From DASQZK01 sp963732905 (GTDB lineage Bacteria; Bacteroidota; Bacteroidia; Bacteroidales; GCA-2748055): a DNA stretch of 64,000 bases. The DNA lies in contig CAVTBM010000005.1 in assembly GCA_963732905.1 (NCBI GenBank), positions 99,470 through 163,469 of the forward strand, written 5' to 3'. Within the stretch, counting starts at the first letter, position 1. Each line of letters starts with the position of its first letter. Positions 9,755-19,432 of this stretch are shown here, one piece after another. The notes under the pieces were generated by a model. That model was not told the DNA's origin and searched no databases. It was given only the letters and a program-made list of their open reading frames with translations. The translations under genes were made by a program, and so were the position numbers.

Positions 9755-10160
9755 TGGTGTCCGGTAAAATCGAAAATCGATAATTTTCTCCTGATCATTG
9801 TCTGATCATCAGAACTCCAGAATTAAATTTCAAAAGCGAGGCCCCTTTTTTCATAGATTAGGGAATTTCATATCGATTTCCCTTATTCTCTTTTCAAAAT
9901 TGGTTGCGCACCCTACGGGGCGCCGGGGAACCTTTCCTGTCAAATATTCTATCGCTCTCTGACCCCGATGGGGCCTTTTTGGACTATCCGTTGATTGATA
10001 AATAGCCATTTCGCGCCAACGATCAACATTTTGATCACAAAATTTCGCAATCACGATGAACAAAGCCTCCCATAGGAGGCAGCGAGCGATAGAAAGATGC
10101 ACGACATCAAACACGGCGCCCCGTAGGGTGTGCAACACCTATTCGGTTTACCGGACACCA
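9755..10160. mobile_element. Composite MITE-like element with 14-bp terminal inverted repeats
   Basis: The segment is bounded by TGGTGTCCGGTAAA (9755-9768) and its perfect inverse TTTACCGGACACCA (10147-10160). Inside lie two modules. One of about 120 bp (9755-9873) recurs at 44952-45070. The other is a 234-bp imperfect palindrome (9903-10136) ending in GTTGCGCACCCTACGGGG and CCCCGTAGGGTGTGCAAC; it is the unit amplified eight-fold at 42141-44697. No transposase is encoded, so it looks like a non-autonomous element. The TTGGTGTCCGGT end resembles ends I associate with IS4-type elements of Bacteroidota, which is inference from memory. No target duplication is evident. Confidence 0.7.
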
Positions 10161-10384
10161 ATGATTTCCAACCAATTAAACGGAACAAAACTAAACATGC
10201 ATAATAGTAAATCCGCATATGTTTCATGCATGGTCTTTCATCTATTCATACAATCTGTTTTTCTCTGAATTATTATCCGGAATCTTTCTAAGTTGATAGA
10301 TGATTTTTTTTTTCTAAATTCAGTTGTAACTTATTTTATAAATGCAGATCTGGATTAGATATAATTAGTTTTGATATACCTTAA

Positions 10385-10708
10385 AGTATAACTAAAAATG
10401 ATAAAAATCCGATATATGTTACATCAATTGAAAGTTGGCACTCACCACAAAGTTTTTGTAATGATATTTATGTCCGGGATGGCGGCCGGGTTTTAATAAC
10501 TTCAGATATCACCCTGGCACCCGGGTGTACACTATATATCGGAGACAACGGTATGGTCACCATTCAGGGCGGACATCTGATCAATGGCAATACGGTTGTA
10601 TTAAACGGCGGAAGTATTACAATAGCCAATAATGGCAGCATCGAACTTTCCGATGGTGATGCTTTCAATACCGAAACAGGCGCTATTGTGGATATAGACT
10701 ATGGCTGA
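10385..10708 (+). pseudogene. 5'-truncated fragment of a surface-protein gene
   Basis: An open frame of 107 codons ends in TGA at 10706-10708, but no start codon precedes its conserved part; a TAA lies at 10382. The translation contains YVRDGGRVLITSDITLAPG, GMVTIQGGHLING and GSITIANNGSIELSDGD. These are repeating beta-strand turns like those near the C-terminal end of secreted Bacteroidota surface proteins. It sits 20 bp upstream of a T9SS-sorted protein gene. The upstream part was probably lost when the neighbouring repeats arrived. It could instead be expressed from a non-ATG start, which I think unlikely. Confidence 0.6.
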
Positions 10709-10728
10709 ATCAATAAAAATTAACTACC

Positions 10729-11655
10729 ATGGCACGTTGCATAAAATTATTCCGTAATATTTTTATTTTAGTGTTGCTACTTGCACTGAGTAAGACCCTG
10801 TTATCCCAGGAATATATTCCCATGAATTTTAAAAAGGGCGTTTGGGATGAGAGATATGACTCATTTATGGATAAAATTGAAGAAATTACAAAATTCTGTT
10901 GTGGTGATACAACTATTGGCAATCTGTTGTATTATAAATTGTATGAAGAAAAGCTGGTTTCGCCAATTAGAGGTGACCACTATTATACAACCAGCTCAAT
11001 AATCGGATTTATCAGAAATTCCGCTGATAAAACAGTTCAATATATCCCCACGGGTGGGGATCAGCCAATAACGATATATGATTTTAATATTGATATCGGT
11101 GATACTATTAAAGGAGAATGGTATTCTATTGATGATATAAGAAGTTTTATCGTTGTTAAAGTTATAGATTCAGTGGAAATATCCGGCCGGTATCATAAAA
11201 GATACAGTGAATTTGGTACGGGTTATCCAGGGGACTGTTCTCCCCCTTATTTAATTGAAGGCATTGGATATTCAAATGGACTCTTAGGATATTCCATACC
11301 TTTCGTAGTCTGTGGTGAAACCATGTATTATTTAAGTGGCTATTCGGAATGTTCAGATCAGGATTCGATTTGTGATAACTGTAATTTGTTATCTCTTAAA
11401 GTGAGTAATGATTCATATCAAAAACTGAATATCTACCCAAATCCATTCCATGATCATCTGACTATCCGGTCAGACCGGACCGTGACGGCGATAACCGTTT
11501 ATGATATATATGGTAAGGTGGTTTACGAAGAAAATTCGTTGTTCACGACAAATAAAATTGTGCAAACTGGAAATCTTCCGCCCGGCCTGTATTTTATCTT
11601 GGTGCAGTTTGCGGATCGTTCTTTTTATTCGGTGAAGGCTATGAAGATAAGGTAG
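10729..11655 (+). CDS. Secreted protein with T9SS type A C-terminal sorting domain
   Basis: A 308-residue protein with a signal peptide (FRNIFILVLLLALSKTLLSQ) and a C-terminal sorting domain: LNIYPNPFHDHLTIRS, ITVYDIYGKVVYE, LPPGLYFILVQF and a basic end. The IYPNP box, the YDxxGK strand and the LxxGxY turn identify the T9SS type A signal, which directs export across the outer membrane. The middle (residues 25-220) is not recognised; it has several cysteines (CCGD, CSPPY, CSDQDSICDNC) that could form disulfides. A truncated surface-protein fragment lies directly upstream. Confidence 0.85.
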   Translation: MARCIKLFRNIFILVLLLALSKTLLSQEYIPMNFKKGVWDERYDSFMDKIEEITKFCCGDTTIGNLLYYKLYEEKLVSPIRGDHYYTTSSIIGFIRNSADKTVQYIPTGGDQPITIYDFNIDIGDTIKGEWYSIDDIRSFIVVKVIDSVEISGRYHKRYSEFGTGYPGDCSPPYLIEGIGYSNGLLGYSIPFVVCGETMYYLSGYSECSDQDSICDNCNLLSLKVSNDSYQKLNIYPNPFHDHLTIRSDRTVTAITVYDIYGKVVYEENSLFTTNKIVQTGNLPPGLYFILVQFADRSFYSVKAMKIR

Positions 11656-11694
11656 GGGAAGTTATGGAAGTTATGGGGAAAGGGATAATCGGGA

Positions 11695-12000
11695 TATCAT
11701 TGCTTCGTTCCACCTCACCCCCCCGGCCCCCTCTCCTGAAAGGCAGAGGGGGTGTTCACTTCGATTAACTTTGTTGTGGTTCGAGCAGTTTTTTAGTAAT
11801 GTGCTACCGAAAGTTCAATTGAAAGAAAACGGTCATCACAACGACTTAGTTCATTAGAACACAAGCCCCTCTCCTGAAAGGCAGAGGGGGTGTTCACTTC
11901 GATAAACTTTGTTGTAAAACGAGAGGTTTTTTAGTAATGCACAACCGAAAGTTCGAATGAAAGAAAACGGTCATCACAACGACTTAGTTCAATAGAAGAG
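11695..12000. repeat. Two further copies of the C-rich intergenic repeat
   Basis: Copies at about 11695-11860 and 11864-12000 share the body of the repeat at 7349: cggccccctctcctgaaaggc, gagggggtgttcacttcg, aactttgttgt, ttttttagtaatg, aaagttc, and catcacaacgacttag. Here two units stand in tandem, the second lacking the poly-C lead. They lie between the convergent ends of the T9SS gene and the LytTR regulator, so a role in 3'-end formation is possible but not shown. Confidence 0.75.
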
Positions 12001-12057
12001 GACTTTTGAGACAGCCTCCTGCATTAAGAAATGTATCCTCTGAATTCCATCGTCAGA

Positions 12058-12816
12058 TCATCTCTCCATCCAGGCTTTAAACGCAGCAACACGGTCACGG
12101 CTGACGATGATCTCATCCTCCGTATTGTTCCAGCCTTCAAGGTCTACCTTTATCCGGCTGGCGCTGTAGCTCACCAGATCTTTTATGGAAGTGTAACTGA
12201 TGATGACGTTACGGTTTACCCTGAAGAATCCTGAAGGATCGAGCAACCTTTCGAGCTTATCCAGTGAATAGTCCACCGGGTAACTTTTGCCGGTTTTCAT
12301 GAAGAAGAAAGTACTACGGTCCATGATGTAAGCACAGCGGATATTGGAACTTTGAACCGGCCGGTAGTGTTCCCCGATCTTCACCAGGAAGCGTTCCCTC
12401 CCGGCAGGTGGAAGCATGACCAGCAGTTTTTTCAGTTTTTCGTCATAATCCCTCCCGGCAAATAAGGTCTCATATTTTTCGACGGCCCGTTGCACCGCTT
12501 CAACAGTCATGGGTTTGAGGATATAATCGATACTGTTGACACGGAAAGCTCTCAGGGCGTATTCATCATAGGCGGTGGTAAACACAACCGGCGATTTCAG
12601 TACGACACTCTCGAAGATCTCGAAACAAAGTCCGTCGTCGAGCTGAACATCCATGAACACCAGGTCGGGGTGCGGGTTTTCCGACAGCCAGTTCACGGAA
12701 GCTTCGACGGTCTCCAGGACGGCTTCAATAACGATATCGCGCCCTGTCTGCCGGAGAAGCCGTTTCAGTATAGCGGCTGCAGGCGCTTCATCCTCTATGA
12801 TCAGTATTTTCATCAT
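12058..12816 (-). CDS. LytTR-family response regulator
   Basis: A 252-residue two-domain regulator. The receiver domain (1-120) has the acidic pair IIEDE, the phospho-acceptor Asp in LVFMDVQLDDG (about residue 55), TTAYDEYAL and the lysine of DYILKPM. The LytTR DNA-binding domain (about 145-250) has FLVKIGEHYRPV, YPVDYSLDKLERLL and FRVNRNVIISYTSI. It overlaps the 3' end of the upstream sensor kinase gene by 29 bp, so the two are translated as a pair. It should activate or repress target promoters on phosphorylation by that kinase. The targets are not visible here; a second ATG three bases in is equally possible as start. Confidence 0.95.
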   Translation of the reverse strand: MMKILIIEDEAPAAAILKRLLRQTGRDIVIEAVLETVEASVNWLSENPHPDLVFMDVQLDDGLCFEIFESVVLKSPVVFTTAYDEYALRAFRVNSIDYILKPMTVEAVQRAVEKYETLFAGRDYDEKLKKLLVMLPPAGRERFLVKIGEHYRPVQSSNIRCAYIMDRSTFFFMKTGKSYPVDYSLDKLERLLDPSGFFRVNRNVIISYTSIKDLVSYSASRIKVDLEGWNNTEDEIIVSRDRVAAFKAWMER

Positions 12817-13855
12817 CGGCGTTTAGTAAGGGTAATCTGACTTCAAAATGTGTTTCCGTCTCTGAGATAAGCAGTTCTTTTTCCATCACCAGGCTGAGCC
12901 TGTGTTTCAGATTTTCAAGTCCGGTGCCGGTGGATATCCCGGGTCTGTTTTTTCTCTGAAGTGTGTTCCGGACAACCAGGTAACCGTCATCGGTAAACAG
13001 TTCGATTTTCAGAGGTGACAGTGCTGAGGCTACATTATGCTTGACGGCGTTTTCCACCAGCGACTGGACTGAAACCGGAATGGTCAGGTAATCTCCGGCA
13101 TCCGGCACCTGCTTTTCCAGGATGATCTTCTCCCCGGATCGGACCTGCTGCAGCCGGAAGTACTTATCAACGAACTCCAATTCATCTTTCAGGGAGATGA
13201 GGTTGGTATTTTCATGCTCGATCACATACCGGTAGACCGAAGAGAGTTTCTGGATATAATCATCCGCTTTGGCAGCATCCTCGTGCACCAGTTCCGAAAG
13301 GGTGTTAAGGCTGTTGAACAGGAAGTGAGGGTTAATGCCTGCTTTCAGGTTGGCATATTGTGCACGAAGTGTCTCTTCACGCAGTGACAGTTCATTGAGT
13401 GCGGCCTTCCGCCAGAGCACATAAAAAAATGCCAGTGAGAAAAACATCATGCCGGATATCATGCGAATGCTGGCATAAGGCAGTTCCCTTGTAAAGAGCT
13501 GGTGAAAAAATCCGTGAAGACTAATGTCCCTGATGATGTACCATGCAAAGACCCCGAGTGCAACCACCACATTGGCAATGATATATGCCGCTACAACAAA
13601 GATGATCAGTGCCCGGGGTATTTGCCGGATCATCTTCCTCTGAGGCATCCCCGAAAAGTACTTTGGCAGGTACATGGCCAGGTAGCCAATCAGTATTGAA
13701 ATGAGGAAGATTGTGGATATGACTAATGGCAGTTCAGGGACGAAGATGCTGCCGGTTTGTCTGAATTTCATTAGTCCTGCGGTAAGAATGCTGAATACCA
13801 GGATTCCGCCGTAGTATAACAGCCAGAACCTGGTTTTTTTGGTTAATGTTCCCAT
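12788..13855 (-). CDS. LytS-type membrane sensor histidine kinase
   Basis: I start the protein at ATG 13855 (MGTLTKKTRFWLLYYGG, about 355 residues). The open frame extends 47 codons further upstream, but that part is low in conservation signs. Four or five transmembrane helices (to about residue 165) precede a His_kinase domain with the phospho-accepting His in INPHFLFNSLNTLSELV and an ATPase part with SLVENAVKHNV (N box) and GTGLENLKHRL (G box). There is no recognisable extracellular sensor domain, so the membrane helices probably sense the signal. Partner of the overlapping LytTR regulator downstream. Confidence 0.93.
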   Translation of the reverse strand: MGTLTKKTRFWLLYYGGILVFSILTAGLMKFRQTGSIFVPELPLVISTIFLISILIGYLAMYLPKYFSGMPQRKMIRQIPRALIIFVVAAYIIANVVVALGVFAWYIIRDISLHGFFHQLFTRELPYASIRMISGMMFFSLAFFYVLWRKAALNELSLREETLRAQYANLKAGINPHFLFNSLNTLSELVHEDAAKADDYIQKLSSVYRYVIEHENTNLISLKDELEFVDKYFRLQQVRSGEKIILEKQVPDAGDYLTIPVSVQSLVENAVKHNVASALSPLKIELFTDDGYLVVRNTLQRKNRPGISTGTGLENLKHRLSLVMEKELLISETETHFEVRLPLLNADDENTDHRG

Positions 13856-14056
13856 GTTGTTCAAATTTATGGATTTAAATGATACAGGAGTAAAGAAAGG
13901 GCAGGATAACGGGGAAAGGAAAAAAAAGTTGCAGAACGGGGAAATGAGAGTGCCGGAATGTTTTATTTCCCGTTTAATCGTGAATGAGGAAAGCATTTCG
14001 CCATCACCGGTGAACCGTCTTATACCTTTTCATGTCATTCTCAGCGCCTGGCAGGC

Positions 14057-15340
14057 CTAATCCCTGTTCAGTCTGAAATAGTTTCTTACCTGACTGGCAA
14101 ACAGAAGTATTTCATGCATTTTGGGGAGGAGGAGCCCGATGCTCATGCCGGGTCTTTTCAGGAAAAACATCAGAACGATGCCTGCGGTTACCCCGTAGGA
14201 GATGCTGGCGACAATGCCTGCGCCGACGTAACCCCATATCGGGATCAGGATAAAACTCAGGGCAACGGTAACCACGAGGCCCGCTGAACTTCCGATGGCA
14301 TTAAAATAGTGCCGGCCGGTGGCGGAAAAATAGTGACCTATGATCAGGACTATGCCAAAGAATAGCGTACCGGGTGACAACGCCCAGATAATATACTTTA
14401 TGCCTCCGAACTCCGGACCAAAAACGGCAATATAGATGGAGGAAGGCAGTGATACCAGGATGAGCACGGCACCTGCGGATACGAATAAATTAATCCATAA
14501 GAGATTTTTGGTCAGTCGAATGGAATACGCATCATCCGTGGAATTCACGATGATTGAATTTTGTACCAGTGAAATGCTCCGGCTTATCAGCCAGATGGAT
14601 TCGGCAATGGAGATCCCGTTGGAATAGATGCCTACTTCTTTTGTTCCGATGTAATAATTCAAAAGGTAATAGCCGAACCTGAAACTCAGAAGCTGGGTAA
14701 AAACGGCGATCTGGTTAAACATACCCAGCAATGCCATACTTTTTGCAGCTCTCCGCCAGGTTTCCCTGTTTTCCCGGGTAGTGGTTTTGTAATACCTGGT
14801 TGTATAAAGAAAACTGATGACGAGACTCAGGGAGTAACCTACATACAGGGATTGCACGTATGCGTCGATGGTTCTTTTTTTCAGTACGATGAAAAAGATG
14901 AATAACGCGACCAGTGTGGCGGAAATCTGTAAAAAGTTGACAAAATTATTCTCTTTAATGCGTTGATTGGCCAGGAGAATGGAGGTGTTTATATTGGTAA
15001 CCGACAGCAGTAAAGTCAGAATGCAGGTATCGAGCACATACTGGGGCGGGACCAGATCGACCCCTTTCATCAATGCGTATATGCCGGCCATGCAGACAGC
15101 CAGCCATAGATAGGCCAGTTTGAGTAAAACGGAAACAGGGAAACGGGGTATATGATACACAAGCGAAGACGGGCCGATGACCCCGGTTACGATGATCACG
15201 ATGGATATCGTTGCAATGATCAGTCCCTGTTCTCCTTTTCCGGCAGCCCCTAAATAATTGGATATTAAGATGGCGATGGCAAGTCCTGCAATGGAACCAA
15301 AAATCCGGGTACCTAATGTGTTTAATATTTTTCCGATCAT
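14057..15340 (-). CDS. Oligosaccharide flippase (Wzx/MATE-like polysaccharide exporter)
   Basis: A protein of 427 residues with about 12-14 hydrophobic helices and few charged loops. The start MIGKILNTLGTRIFGSIAGL carries the amphipathic first helix of the polysaccharide-transport flippase family. ATG 15340 overlaps the stop of the upstream glycosyltransferase as ATGA, which decides the start over an ATG 36 bases upstream. It probably flips lipid-linked glycan units across the inner membrane. With the adjacent transferase it forms a two-gene surface-polysaccharide unit; no polymerase is next to it. Confidence 0.88.
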   Translation of the reverse strand: MIGKILNTLGTRIFGSIAGLAIAILISNYLGAAGKGEQGLIIATISIVIIVTGVIGPSSLVYHIPRFPVSVLLKLAYLWLAVCMAGIYALMKGVDLVPPQYVLDTCILTLLLSVTNINTSILLANQRIKENNFVNFLQISATLVALFIFFIVLKKRTIDAYVQSLYVGYSLSLVISFLYTTRYYKTTTRENRETWRRAAKSMALLGMFNQIAVFTQLLSFRFGYYLLNYYIGTKEVGIYSNGISIAESIWLISRSISLVQNSIIVNSTDDAYSIRLTKNLLWINLFVSAGAVLILVSLPSSIYIAVFGPEFGGIKYIIWALSPGTLFFGIVLIIGHYFSATGRHYFNAIGSSAGLVVTVALSFILIPIWGYVGAGIVASISYGVTAGIVLMFFLKRPGMSIGLLLPKMHEILLFASQVRNYFRLNRD

Positions 15341-16491
15341 GTTCCCGTGGTGGTATTTAGGACTTTGCCATAACATTCCGTGAATTTCCTGCCGACTGCT
15401 TCCATGCTGAAATGTTGAACAGCGTAGCGTTGAATATATGCCCTGTCAAATTCAGCATAATGATCCGTCATGTAGATCATCCCTCTTAATAAGTCATCTT
15501 CATCGCCCGTTTTCACCAGGCAGCCGGTGTTGTTATCAACATGTTCATAGATCCCCCCCGTGTTGCTGCTTAAAACAGGCAACCCGCAGGAGAAAGATTC
15601 AGCGATAACACAAGGCTGATTTTCATAATTGGAGAACATAAGGAACACATCCGCCTCCTGCATGAATGACGGGATGGTTTCATGGGGCTGTTTCCCGTGA
15701 AAAAATACGACCCGGTTCAGGAGCCCCAGTTTTTCCGCTTCCTCAATCTGCCGGTCCGTGCTGCTGCCGATAAAATCGATGCGGAAATTCTGCCTGACTT
15801 TATCCAGCCTGGAAGCAGCATGCAGTATGCCAAGGATATTTTTATGTTCCTCCTTCATGGAAGAAACATGTATAAACCGAAGAATGCCCGTGGCATGACT
15901 TTTCATGGTGAAACGGGAAATATCCACGGCATTGGGAACAACCTGGTACCGGCCTGAAAATCCGTGCCTTTTCAATGCTGTTTCCAGATCGCCTGAAACG
16001 GGCATGATCATTCCGGCTTTCCTGACAAGGAATCGTGACAGTCTTTTAAACGGGATGTGATCTGACAAATAAATGGTCCAGTGCTCGGAGAGTACAAACG
16101 GAATGTGAAAGAACCATTTTATAAGGCAGGCGATTATTGTCACCGGGAAAATGATGTTTGCATGTATTATATCCGGCCTCCCGGATTTTTTCAGGATAAA
16201 CCTGAACCCATACAGGTAAGCCCGGAGGTAAAAGAAACTGTTGATGACTTTCGATAGGAGGGGAAGAGTATTTTTCTTAAAATAAATAAGCAATATGTAA
16301 GGGTTTGTCCCCTTTTCCTGTAATTCAAAGTGACGGGATTTTTTCGCCGGGTCTGCCTGCACATGTAAGACCGCAACCTCGTTGTGAATTGCTGAAGACT
16401 GTGCATGCCTTTCAACAAAATCGCCATTGGTGGGATATATTCTGTTCGGGAACCAGGATGAAATAAAAAGAACCTTGATCTTTTTGTCCAT
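15337..16491 (-). CDS. Glycosyltransferase family 4 protein
   Basis: 384 residues with a GT-B fold. The N-terminal half has VLFISSWFPNRIYPTNGDFVE, the conserved opening of GT4 enzymes with a Gly-Asp loop, and HIPFVLSEHWTIYL. The C-terminal half has VVPNAVDISRF, FIHVSSMKEEHKNI, VVFFHGKQPHETIP and the donor-binding ADVFLMFSNYENQPCVIAES, whose glutamates match the family ExxxxxxxE motif. It acts in the cytoplasm on nucleotide sugars. It is translationally coupled to the flippase by a 4-bp overlap. It may be the first gene of this transcript. Confidence 0.93.
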   Translation of the reverse strand: MDKKIKVLFISSWFPNRIYPTNGDFVERHAQSSAIHNEVAVLHVQADPAKKSRHFELQEKGTNPYILLIYFKKNTLPLLSKVINSFFYLRAYLYGFRFILKKSGRPDIIHANIIFPVTIIACLIKWFFHIPFVLSEHWTIYLSDHIPFKRLSRFLVRKAGMIMPVSGDLETALKRHGFSGRYQVVPNAVDISRFTMKSHATGILRFIHVSSMKEEHKNILGILHAASRLDKVRQNFRIDFIGSSTDRQIEEAEKLGLLNRVVFFHGKQPHETIPSFMQEADVFLMFSNYENQPCVIAESFSCGLPVLSSNTGGIYEHVDNNTGCLVKTGDEDDLLRGMIYMTDHYAEFDRAYIQRYAVQHFSMEAVGRKFTECYGKVLNTTTGT

Positions 16492-16854
16492 TTATGTACC
16501 GGGATTTAGCATTAAAACAGAACACAGTGAACCCATTTTCACATTAAAAACAGCCCGGTGATTGTATGAATAATTCTATAATATCCATTACGCAGAACAC
16601 CCTGAAATCAAACGGGCTATGCGGCAAAGGTATGAATAGATTTCAGAATTTAAAAACGGCAATTCCCGCCTGGCATGCAGTTGCAGGGGAGGGCCGTAAG
16701 GGATAGCCCGGAAACCGGCACGAGCGTTTGCAGTGTCTGGAACGGATCAAACGTCACCTGCATAGGCTCAGCCGGCCATCCGGGATTTTCCGGCATTTGT
16801 TTTCATTACCCGATTTTAAATACTTTCTTTGAAGGTTGATAAAAAGTTAAGATA
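16492..16854. other. Intergenic region, GC-rich stretch without a gene
   Basis: About 360 bp lie between divergent genes. A GC-rich part (about 16675-16795) contains short complementary runs such as ccggaaaccgg and tccggga/ttccgg. I could not fit it to a known riboswitch or small RNA family. No open frame here is convincing. Confidence 0.4.
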
Positions 16855-17124
16855 GTGAACCGGGAACTCATAAAAGTCATTGCCGACACGTTGCTTATCT
16901 TCCTCATCAACCTGCCTTTCGGGTATCTGCGGGGAAAGCAAAAGAAGTTATCATTCAAATGGTTTCTTTACATTCACCTGCCTGTGCCGTTGGTGGTACT
17001 GGTCAGGATCCTCAGTCATATCGGCTTTGCATTGTATACTTACCCTCTTTTCGTCGGTGCCTTTTTTATGGGGCAGACTGCTGGGGAAAAAACTGATCCC
17101 GGAGCAGGGAAAGAGATAAGGTAA
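16855..17124 (+). CDS. Small conserved membrane protein of unknown function
   Basis: An 89-residue protein with a GTG start at 16855 and no ATG nearby. It has three hydrophobic helices: VIADTLLIFLINLPFGYLRG, YIHLPVPLVVLVRILSHIG and LYTYPLFVGAFFMGQ. The order 'LPFGYxRxKxKKxSxxWFLxIHxPVP...GAFFxGQ' matches small integral membrane proteins I recall from Bacteroidota and related bacteria. There is no enzyme motif. The role is unknown. Confidence 0.65.
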   Translation: MNRELIKVIADTLLIFLINLPFGYLRGKQKKLSFKWFLYIHLPVPLVVLVRILSHIGFALYTYPLFVGAFFMGQTAGEKTDPGAGKEIR

Positions 17125-17349
17125 ATTCCCCTCACCGTTTACTGCGCTGCTTCATAGTGATTTTTCCTGAGAGTCCATTTCCACAGGCAGCGCTCCGGCC
17201 CGGTGAAACCCGGAATCCCGATCTGCCCATGAATATCAGCCTTTCAAAGCGCTTAGCCATGAATCCGTTCTCCATTCCTGAAAATATAGTTGGTTTAAAG
17301 TAATTAATTATGAACCGAGATTCGTTTTAACTGTTTTTTTATTTTCGGG

Positions 17350-19308
17350 ATGAAATCAAAAAAGAAGCAAGGGTTAAACCGGTTAACCTTAACCGGGCTG
17401 ATCATCACCCTGGGTATCGTTTACGGCGATATCGGAACCAGTCCTCTGTATGTTATCAAGGCCATTGTTTCGGGTTCGGGAAAGATTGATCATCTGTTAA
17501 TTTACGGTGCCCTGTCCTGTATTTTCTGGACGCTTACCCTGCAGACGACGATTAAGTACATCACGATTACGCTTAGGGCCGACAACCATGGTGAAGGCGG
17601 GATCTTTGCCCTGTTCGCGCTGATGCGCAAAAAATCGACCTGGGCAGCCTTACTGACCATGATCGGGGGCAGCACGCTTTTGGCCGACGGTGTCATTACA
17701 CCATCCATTACCGTGACCTCTTCAATCGAAGGACTGAACCTGGTGGATGCCAGTATTCCGGTTATTCCCACGGTTTTACTGATCCTTACCGTGTTGTTTT
17801 TCATTCAGCAGTTTGGGACCAACGCTATCGGCCGGGCTTTTGGTCCGGTGATGCTTACCTGGTTCCTTATGCTTGGGACTCTTGGATTACTTCAGACCAT
17901 CCAGTATCCCGGCGTGGTCAAAGCCATCAATCCTGCATATGCTTACCGGTTCCTTATACATTATCCCAAAGCTATCGTTCTACTTGGAGCCGTGTTCTTG
18001 TGTACTACCGGTGCCGAGGCATTGTATTCTGATCTCGGACATGTCGGGATCAGGAATATCAGGGTGAGCTGGATGTTTGTCAAGACCACCCTGCTGCTGA
18101 ATTATTTCGGACAGGCTGCCTGGATCCTGAACCATCCCGCACTGGCAAACTCGAAGAATCCATTTTATGCCATCATGCCCCATTGGTTTCTGATCCCGGG
18201 CATCCTCATTTCAACCTCTGCGGCCATCATTGCCAGCCAGGCCCTGATCAGCGGCTCTTACACCCTGATCAGTGAAGCCGTTTCGCTCAACTTCTGGCCC
18301 AGGCTCCGCATGTTGTATCCCACATATATAAAAGGACAGGTATACATTCCTTTTGTGAACTGGTTTCTGTGGATCGCCTGCTCTTTTGTGGTGGTGTTTT
18401 TCGGTTCGTCTTCCAACATGGAAGCGGCTTATGGTTTGTCCATCACCATCACAATGATCATGACTACCTTACTACTCTCTTACTACCTCTATCATAAAAA
18501 AACCCGAACAGTGCTTGTCGTCATGCTGCTGACGGTTTTCCTTTCCATTGAAGGCACTTTCCTGTATGCTAACCTGTTTAAGTTCGTCCATGGCGGCTGG
18601 TTCACCCTTGTCCTGGCTTCCGTATTTTTTGCGATCATGTACGGCTGGTATTTCGGCCGGAAAATTAAAAACCGCCATATCACCTTCGTCAACATAAACC
18701 AGTATTTCACGTTGTTTGAGGATCTTAGTAAAGACACCACGGTGCCGAAGTTTGCCACCAACCTGGTTTACCTGATGAAAGCTAACAAGATCAATACTAT
18801 TGAATCGAAAATCATCTATTCTATCTTCCATAAACAACCCAAGCGGGCCGACACATATTGGTTGCTTCACGTGGATATCCTGAACGATCCGAATACCTTC
18901 GAGTACCAGGTCAGCCATCTGATCCCCGGAATCCTGATAAAGATCGATTTCAGGCTGGGTTTCAAGATCGAACCCAAGATCAATCTGTATTTCAGGGAGG
19001 CTATTGAGGATCTGATGCAAAAGAATGAGATCAGCCTGATCAGCAAGTACGATTCGTTAAGCAGGCACGAGATACCGGCAGACTTTGTGTTTGTTAATCT
19101 CGACCGGATCATGAATCCCGACTTTGATCTTCCTATGGGACAGAAGGTCATCATGACCCTGCACGAATTTTCCCGGTTCATCAGTATTAATGATGTGAAG
19201 GCTTTGGGGCTGGATACCAGCAACGTCATTGAAGAGAAGGTGCCGATCATTATTGAACGGCCGGTAAAGCACAGGATAATGCGGGTTTTTCCGGAGGAGA
19301 AAGACTAG
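17350..19308 (+). CDS. kup: Kup-type potassium uptake protein
   Basis: 652 residues. The N-terminus LTLTGLIITLGIVYGDIGTS followed by PLYVIKAIV is the diagnostic first-helix signature of KUP/HAK/KT transporters. About 12 transmembrane helices follow to residue 430, with LADGVITPSITVTSSIEGL, CTTGAEALYSDLGHVG and SQALISGSYTLISEAVSLN, all characteristic of the family. A cytoplasmic C-terminal domain (about 440-652) completes it. It imports K+ coupled to protons across the inner membrane. It appears monocistronic. Confidence 0.97.
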   Translation: MKSKKKQGLNRLTLTGLIITLGIVYGDIGTSPLYVIKAIVSGSGKIDHLLIYGALSCIFWTLTLQTTIKYITITLRADNHGEGGIFALFALMRKKSTWAALLTMIGGSTLLADGVITPSITVTSSIEGLNLVDASIPVIPTVLLILTVLFFIQQFGTNAIGRAFGPVMLTWFLMLGTLGLLQTIQYPGVVKAINPAYAYRFLIHYPKAIVLLGAVFLCTTGAEALYSDLGHVGIRNIRVSWMFVKTTLLLNYFGQAAWILNHPALANSKNPFYAIMPHWFLIPGILISTSAAIIASQALISGSYTLISEAVSLNFWPRLRMLYPTYIKGQVYIPFVNWFLWIACSFVVVFFGSSSNMEAAYGLSITITMIMTTLLLSYYLYHKKTRTVLVVMLLTVFLSIEGTFLYANLFKFVHGGWFTLVLASVFFAIMYGWYFGRKIKNRHITFVNINQYFTLFEDLSKDTTVPKFATNLVYLMKANKINTIESKIIYSIFHKQPKRADTYWLLHVDILNDPNTFEYQVSHLIPGILIKIDFRLGFKIEPKINLYFREAIEDLMQKNEISLISKYDSLSRHEIPADFVFVNLDRIMNPDFDLPMGQKVIMTLHEFSRFISINDVKALGLDTSNVIEEKVPIIIERPVKHRIMRVFPEEKD

Positions 19309-19432
19309 GGGAGGGGTATTCAGTTGATGCTCCTCTTCATGGAATACAGAAATGTTCAATAAGGCAGAAGGCATTAAGACTCAATCTCCGCCTATACAAA
19401 AAAGCACTGAAATATTTTTGCAGTGAGAAAAA

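Noticed and set aside
17125..17349. c-di-AMP (ydaO) riboswitch upstream of kup
   Set aside because: Such switches often precede potassium transporters, but I could not place the conserved core sequences; only loose GC-rich runs are present.
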